Source: Zingiber officinale
Taxonomy: Eukaryota; Streptophyta; Magnoliopsida; Zingiberales; Zingiberaceae
Assembly: GCF_018446385.1 (NCBI RefSeq)
Contig: NC_056000.1
Coordinates: 31,698,011-31,762,010 of the forward strand
Reading direction: 5' to 3'
Length of the DNA: 64,000 bases
In this document: one piece after another, positions 60,133 through 64,000 of the stretch
How the letters are laid out: each line of letters opens with the position of its first letter
How positions within the stretch are numbered: the first letter of the stretch is position 1
Notes under the pieces: model-generated
What the model saw: the letters and a program-made list of their open reading frames with translations, nothing else
Database searches by the model: none
What the model was told of the DNA's origin: nothing
Made by a program: the position numbers and the translations under genes

Positions 60133-63077
60133 TCAAGCAAGAGAAGCATTCGGCTCAATGGGCTTCTTCAACTCCACCAGTATCATGGTCATGTTATCGC
60201 ATCCCTCGCCAGTGAGCGTGCTCGGAGCCAAGCACCTGTCCAGTACTCGCTCACATACGGCAGAGAGGCAGCTTTCCTGCAGTCAAGACATACCTTTGCG
60301 CCTTTAGCCACTTAAAACACACATGCTAAGAGTCACTGAAAAATTATCAGAGAAAAAAAAATATGGAGAATGACACTCACAGTTCTAAGATGCTCATGGA
60401 TAAAATCAACTAGCTGCTGATTCGACATGCAATCCCTGGTATGTGACAGAAGAAAAGATCAAACAAGTAATTTGGAAGCATGAGAAGGAGGGTTAAATTC
60501 AATTTCATATTTTAGGTAGACGGTTGTCTACCTAACATCACAGAGAAGACTGATTAACAATAAGCTTCCATCGGGATGTTTCTAGGGTTAAATACCATCC
60601 CAGCACTTATGGTGAGTCGATGTCTATAAAATCTCATTTCCAGCGGCAGGGAAACTTGCATTTAGTATATACAATTCACATTGTTTATAATTTCCTCAGT
60701 ACGAAAAGCGATGCTATTACCAGTCATCTTGAAACTAGAATCGCTGATAAGGCTTACCAGACTCCATCACATGCTATAACAATGAATTCGTCATCATCAG
60801 ATAGCTCCACCTGCAAGCACATGTTAGATATAAATATATAGACTGGCCTTCTTAACAAACTGAGCTTTCGAACTAAATATTTCAAAATAGAACTGTGAAG
60901 TGCTCACAATATTGATGTCGGGATTGCAAGTCAGAATTTGCTTTTCCGCAGGTAAAAATTTATTTTGCTTAAATTCCATGTCACCTGACACGAAGGGTTC
61001 TTCTCAAAGGTGCCACACTTCATTGGGCCATAAAATTCAATTAACAACACTGAAAATACCAATTGCTCTTGCAAGGTTTAAGCTTCCGTTTACTCGTCCA
61101 GCATGGATAAATCCTCCTGCTTTTAGGATTCTCTCTTTCTCATCCTCAAGACCTGGTTTGTGATCAGTCGACAAGCTGACTGCCTATCAAAGAAGAAAAA
61201 GAACAAACATACACATAACTAGAATATTTTCCATTGATGTAGTAAAGCATATGATCGCACACATAAAATAGGATTCCTTGTGGACAAACCTGACCCTTCC
61301 TTGACAACACACAGCGAGAATCACCAGCATTTGCAACAAAAAGTTGATTGTTCCTAATAACAGCCACACAAGCTGTGCATCCAGATGTTGGCCCAGAAAA
61401 ATCAGAATGTGGTCCCTAAGAAAGAATTGCAAGGGTTTTTTTTTAAGTTTTCCAATAGAATAGTAATTACAAGAACATGCTTATTTCACATTGGCTTGGG
61501 CATGTGGGCATGGGCATGGGCATGGGCAAGGGGCATATAATCTCAAACAGGTGATCTTTTTGTGGGGAAAATGAATTTTACAAATAAGATGGATATAGAT
61601 TCTGTTTTTTTCTCCAAGAAATGGAGTAAAATGGTATATGAAAGTTAGGATGTTTAAATTGCTGCCTGCAACCCTAAAGTTGATAAGAGCATGGATAATG
61701 ATGTTCAAACTTCTTCAACTCGACTGCTAAGCATAAAGGAGAGTTGAGAAAAGACAGAAAGAAGAATTAGCAGGATAAACTACTTCATAGTACTGAAAGA
61801 CAACCCTATCACCATCAGGTGAAGAACCTTAGCTTAATCAAAGAAACCTTGCTCCATAATATGGACAATACTACCTGTATTTAGTTTTCTAATCTGGAAG
61901 TATCCCAGAATTGATAGATAATACGAAATGTGAACCAAGATGTACCAACTACCTCGTACTGGTAGAAAATAAATAATTATTTAGTCGCATAATTTCAGTT
62001 TCAATGAAACAAAACTAGAATCACACACCTTTATGTGTTAAATGTAGCATAGTAAAAAAGTTTTCATGGGATATTGTGATCAACCAACATGTCTGCGATG
62101 ATTTTCCAACAAATGTCATTTTGTAATGCAGCATCTATTCTGAAGATGCAAATGCATGGCATATCTAGGAAAATAGATTAATTACTTTCTCATATCTTTC
62201 TCTGTATCTACTCCAATCCTTCTTTCCAACACTTGGCTCTTCCTTTGCTTTCACAATTTTTTTTCTATTTCTGTCAATATTTCCACAGTAAGACATTTTT
62301 CACTTCAGATGCATGAGCCTTAGATCATCCTAATAGAATGTAATTCTCCTGCAGATTTAATTGCTGAGGTGGCTTCAATATCTCAGATACACACGCAAGG
62401 GAGAGGGAAAAAAAAGTAGCAATGGATTTTGATTTCCCCAAGAAACTCTTATCATCAGAAAGAGTAGGACAAAGACGATAACACACAAACAAACTGCCTT
62501 CATTCATATGATAACAAATCTCATAGCTGTGGCTGATTGAATGCCTCATTTATCTAGCAAATTCATAGTACAAATGAAATACAGATTCACACTCAAAAAA
62601 TCATCCATCCTTTTAAAAAAAAAAATTTAAAAAAACATTTAAAAATAATGCATTTTAACGTATCAAAGAAACTAAATGGATAGGATACCTCCTCAAAGGT
62701 CCATTCATCTACGTGTTCATCTGAATGACCTCCCCTTGGGGACCATATCAAGCCCTCAATGTAGCCAGTGAATCTGTCCATCTTGTCTCCCAGAACAGCT
62801 AACTCTCGCCACCCTCTCTGGCCTCGCATCATCTCGTCCATTCTGCATTAAATTAGTTATCATATATATTGATGTACCAGTTCTCATTTATGGCACTACC
62901 CAATATAATCAATATGAATTTCTAAGCTCAAGATAATTCTGGAAATAGCGAAGATAAATATAGAATGATACCTAAAATATGCTCTTCGAAGTGCAGCAGT
63001 TAAATCTCCAAGAAGATGATCAAACTTGAGAACTTGTGTATGTAGATATTTTGCACAGAATTTGGCAACCACTTTTC
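60133..63077 (-). CDS. Protein phosphatase 2C (PP2C60-type), eight exons seen, 5' end missing from the window
   Basis: Exons on the minus strand: 63077-62972, 62842-62689, 61415-61290, 61183-61060, 60984-60908, 60810-60758, 60435-60381 and 60276-60133 (stop TGA 60135-60133). All junctions are GT/AG and keep one frame for ~278 residues. Blocks: [155 protein letters not shown] and CDN supply metal-binding aspartates of Mg/Mn-dependent Ser/Thr phosphatases. The first exon, with the DGHGG motif, is not found before 63180, where an epimerase fragment begins in the opposite orientation; it may lie beyond the window. Clade resembles plant PP2C60. If the first exon is gone, this is a 5'-truncated relic despite its clean exons. 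Confidence 0.88.
61531..62195 (-). repeat. Parent of the duplicated segment (intron of the PP2C)
   Basis: Together with 60655-61530 this matches 42788-47350 with the LINE removed. Here the GGGCATGGGCATGGGCATGG run is continuous at 61499-61530, giving the empty site for the LINE insertion. Confidence 0.85.
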
Positions 63078-63183
63078 CTGAAAAGATATAACCTTGCTAC
63101 TGGTTAAACTGTGATACAAATACATCTGACAGATATACTAAGGTAATAAGTGTTATAGAAGAGTGGTTTACTATATCAAATGA

Positions 63184-63870
63184 AAAGGCGATCCGCAGCC
63201 TGCCGTTGTCTGGGCTTCCTCCTCCTCCGTCTACGGCCTCAACGACAAGGTTCCCTTCTCCGAGTCTCACCGAACCGATCGACCGGCCTCCCTCTACGCC
63301 GCCACGAAGAAGGCTGGCGAGGAGATCACCCACGTTTACAACCACATCTACGGCCTCTCCGTTACCGGTCTCCGCTTCTTCACCGTATACGGACCTTGGG
63401 GGCGGCCGGACATGGCCTACTACTCTTTCACCCGCAACATCCTCCAGGGCAAACCCATCACTGTCTACCGACGCCGCGATGGCGCCGACCTCGCGCGCGA
63501 CTTCACCTACATCGACGACATCGTCCGAGGGTGCGTGGCGGCCCTGGACACGGCCGAGGCGAGCACGGGGAGCGGCGGAAAGAAGCGGCGGCCAGCGCAG
63601 TACCGGATCTACAACCTAGGCAACACGTCTCCGGTGACGGTGCCGGCGTTGGTAAGGATCCTAGAGCGGCATCTGAAGACGAAGGCGAAGAAGCACGTGG
63701 TGGAGATGCCAGGGAACGGCGATGTGCCGTTCACCCACGCCAACATCAGCTCGGCTCGAGCCGAGCTCGGCTACAAGCCGACCACCAACCTGGACACCGG
63801 TCTCAAAAAGTTCGTCAAATGGTACCTTTCTTACTACGGTTACCGCCGCGACGACCACAAGAGCTTGTAG
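63184..63870 (+). pseudogene. UDP-glucuronate 4-epimerase (GAE), C-terminal half
   Basis: An open frame of 229 codons runs from just after an in-frame TGA at 63181 to TAG at 63868-63870. It starts abruptly inside the enzyme at DPQPAVVWASSSSVYGLN and includes YAATKKAGEE (the YxxxK catalytic pair), GLRFFTVYGPWGRPDMAYYS, RDFTYIDDIVRGCVAALD, YNLGNTSPVTV, GDVPFTHANISSARAELGYK and GLKKFVKWYLSYYGYRRDD. The N-terminal membrane anchor and the GxxGxxG NAD-binding fold (about half of a ~430-residue protein) are absent, and there is no suitable start codon. GAE enzymes convert UDP-glucuronate to UDP-galacturonate in the Golgi for pectin synthesis. The retained half has no stop or shift, so the truncation may be recent. 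GC-rich third positions set it apart from its AT-rich surroundings. Confidence 0.9.
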
Positions 63871-64000
63871 GGTTAAAATTATTATTATTATTTAGCATTA
63901 TTTCCGCTAATTTGTAGGTTTTTATCGACTAATTTGTCACATACAATTTCATGATGGCTCTTGTTTTTATTTATGATCGTTAGAGGACAAAGTGGCTGGG
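63871..64000. other. 3' flank of the epimerase fragment
   Basis: AT-rich sequence, probably the former 3' UTR; a short ATT run follows the stop codon. Confidence 0.5.

Noticed and set aside
63180-63917. 245-aa arginine-rich protein
   Set aside because: Wrong frame over the epimerase fragment, whose own frame shows conserved enzyme motifs.

Overview
The window is nuclear DNA of a flowering plant. The evidence is a plant WRKY transcription factor with two introns, an organelle-targeted PPR protein, a MIR156 hairpin, a PP2C gene split over many exons, and a dense load of plant transposons. The monocot-like context and the style of the LTRs (many sequences built on a GTCGACCGAAC-type motif) make a monocot, possibly of the ginger order, my best guess. 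That placement is an impression and not proven by any gene here.

Layout. 1-13.4 kb: retroelement debris (a chromovirus-like LTR end, several LTRs of one large-LTR family in both orientations, a small copia LTR with a broken gag) interleaved with pieces of a ~200-bp tandem repeat whose every unit carries an inverted repeat. 13.5-14.5 kb: a WRKY40-type group IIa gene. 15-21.3 kb: more of the same ~200-bp array, into which a complete hAT DNA transposon (TIRs, perfect 8-bp target duplication, uninterrupted 843-aa transposase) has inserted. 22.7-26.3 kb: LTR debris and a GC-rich relic of a CIPK kinase gene. 26.4-31 kb: a MIR156 locus on the minus strand, with hairpin, TATA box and a GC-rich upstream island. 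31.5-38.9 kb: a complete ~900-bp TRIM element carrying a plastid-derived trnC fragment, a second TRIM-like copy joined to a different LTR, and a decayed copia gag. 42-47.4 kb: a tRNA-derived SINE and a duplicated, broken copy of four PP2C exons split from its own flank by an RTE-type LINE with a 12-bp target duplication. 48-53.5 kb: a hAT MITE, a PIF/Harbinger-like element filled with a TCTC-rich minisatellite, and a second LINE in the opposite orientation with a nested LINE fragment. 55.2-58.5 kb: an intact single-exon gene for a PGR3-type PPR protein, followed upstream by a MITE with a 10-bp target duplication. 60.1-63.1 kb: eight clean exons of a PP2C60-type phosphatase. 63.2-63.9 kb: the C-terminal half of a UDP-glucuronate 4-epimerase in the opposite orientation.

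The genes do not form a pathway. The likely working host genes are WRKY40-type, MIR156, PGR3-type PPR and the PP2C (its first exons are not seen). Everything else recognisable is transposon, relic or duplicate. I found no convincing novel multi-gene system. The items most worth a second look are the hairpin-bearing satellite around the WRKY gene, the intact hAT element, the TRIM with captured plastid tRNA, the duplicated PP2C block and the PP2C/epimerase junction.
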